Shown here piece after piece: positions 6,086-6,519 of a stretch of DNA of 6,519 nucleotides; the first letter of the stretch is position 1; each line of letters opens with the position of its first letter. The translations under genes were made by a program, and so were the position numbers. This DNA is from Oscillospiraceae bacterium (GTDB lineage Bacteria; Bacillota; Clostridia; Oscillospirales; Acutalibacteraceae): positions 1-6,519 of the forward strand of contig JAQXHW010000113.1 of the NCBI GenBank assembly GCA_029007475.1. Reading direction: 5' to 3'. Below the pieces are notes generated by a model. That model worked only from the letters and a program-made list of their open reading frames with translations, ran no database searches and had not been told where the DNA came from.

Positions 6086-6105
6086 TTACTACGGGAACGT
6101 AGCAA
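6086..6105 (-). other. Leader hairpin in front of the tRNA operon
   Basis: On the minus strand TTGCTACG-TTCC-CGTAGTAA folds into an 8-bp stem with one G-U pair. It begins about where transcription should start and ends four bases before the tRNA-Met 5' end. It would be part of the leader removed by RNase P. Confidence 0.5.
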
Positions 6106-6110
6106 AAGCT

Positions 6111-6139
6111 ATTATATTATAAAAACCTAAGTTTGTCAA
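6111..6139 (-). promoter_or_regulatory. Perfect-consensus promoter of the tRNA operon
   Basis: Read on the minus strand, TTGACA (6134-6139), a 17-bp spacer and TATAAT (6111-6116). Predicted start near 6104, about 23 bases before tRNA-Met. A second TTGACA lies 11 bp further upstream (6145-6150) as part of a tandem CTGTTGACAAA repeat, and a third lies at 6170-6175. Neither has a -10 box at usable spacing. Confidence 0.92.
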
Positions 6140-6153
6140 CAGTTTGTCAACAG
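6131..6153 (-). repeat. Tandem 11-bp CTGTTGACAAA direct repeat over the -35 box
   Basis: Two identical, adjacent 11-bp units on the minus strand (6143-6153 and 6132-6142), each containing a full TTGACA. Only the promoter-proximal copy is 17 bp from the -10 box. The 11-bp period places both on the same helix face. Confidence 0.8.
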
Positions 6154-6243
6154 ATTTTTTCAAATAGATTGTCAAAATTTTTACGTCAAAATTTTGATGA
6201 AAATTTTTATGGGACGAGAGTACGCTCCCCTGTGTCTGCTGTG

Positions 6244-6272
6244 TTGATTTTTATTTTGCCTTATGCTACAAT
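6244..6272 (+). promoter_or_regulatory. Promoter of the gene at the right edge
   Basis: TTGATT (6244-6249), a 17-bp spacer and TACAAT (6267-6272, five of six) preceded by TGC, an extended -10 element. Predicted start near 6279, giving a leader of about 49 bases to the ATG at 6328. Confidence 0.75.
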
Positions 6273-6327
6273 ATAACATACGTGGCGACGAACTAAAATA
6301 TTTGGATTTTCCGAAAGGATGATTGAT

Positions 6328-6519
6328 ATGAGTAATGAAAAAACCGCCGAAAAAGGCTAGAAGCTCGAAATTAAACCTAAGAAGCTCCTGCGTTCGGCTC
6401 TTACGGGCTTCACAGTTCCCTTTGTGGTGATAATCGCGTCTTCTCTCATTTCTTACTTTGAAAATGCGGAAAAGTTTATTTTCTCCGTTTGGGATTTCCT
6501 CTGGCCTCTTATTTTGGTG
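6328..6519 (+). pseudogene. Membrane-protein gene with in-frame TAG at codon 11 (3' end outside window)
   Basis: The ATG at 6328 has AAAGGA eight bases upstream and an own promoter. After ten codons (MSNEKTAEKG) the frame meets TAG at 6358-6360. It then stays open for 53 codons to the window edge. The protein after the stop looks genuine: a basic cytoplasmic start (KLEIKPKKLLRS), a membrane helix at about residues 24-44, a short polar loop (YFENAEKF) and a second hydrophobic stretch beginning SVWDFLWPLILV. The layout recalls the N-termini of large polytopic cell-envelope proteins of Clostridia, but I cannot name the family. No ATG, GTG or TTG lies between the TAG and the first helix, so re-initiation would not rescue a complete protein. 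One C-to-T change from CAG would explain it. Sequencing error, readthrough or TAG recoding are alternatives. Whether it is truly a pseudogene is uncertain. Confidence 0.6.

Noticed and set aside
6132..6175. Repeated TTGACAAA units as a CRISPR or iteron array
   Set aside because: Only two adjacent 11-bp copies, no spacers, no replication or cas gene; they are best explained by the promoter.

Overview
The window looks like chromosomal DNA of a Gram-positive anaerobe of the Bacillota, most likely class Clostridia and close to the gut Oscillospiraceae/Ruminococcaceae. The grounds are G-rich Shine-Dalgarno sites, near-consensus SigA-type promoters, tRNA genes with encoded CCA ends, the protein style (acidic, Glu/Lys-rich) and the zinc-ribbon membrane protein type. 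The family assignment is inference; nothing here fixes a genus.

Layout. Positions 1-327 (minus) hold the 5' part of a ComEA-like helix-hairpin-helix DNA-binding protein. Positions 447-1166 (minus) hold a zinc-ribbon protein with four membrane segments and a 13-residue repeat, read from a consensus promoter in the 1167-1488 intergenic region. From the same intergenic region a plus-strand promoter reads rlmB (1489-2265, TrmH/SpoU-type rRNA 2'-O-methyltransferase). Next come an 858-residue membrane protein (2316-4892) and rpe (5023-5676, ribulose-phosphate 3-epimerase). A convergent tRNA operon follows on the minus strand (Met-CAT, Glu-TTC, Leu-TAA, in order of transcription). It has a perfect-consensus promoter and a strong intrinsic terminator. 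At the right edge a plus-strand membrane-protein gene starts at 6328. It has its own promoter and ribosome binding site, but an in-frame TAG at codon 11.

The most interesting object is the 858-residue protein. Its eight predicted membrane segments, the spacing of its soluble parts and several short motifs follow a P1B-type (heavy-metal) P-type ATPase. However, the phosphorylated DKTGT motif, the TGE motif, the CPC-type metal site and the GDGxND motif are all absent or substituted, and about 300 acidic, low-complexity residues precede the membrane domain. I read it as a catalytically dead pseudo-P-type ATPase, of unknown role. The second item is the amber codon in the last gene, which is either a gene-disabling mutation, a sequencing error or recoding.

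rlmB, rpe and the tRNAs are translation or central-metabolism housekeeping genes. I see no mobile element, CRISPR array, rRNA gene or origin.
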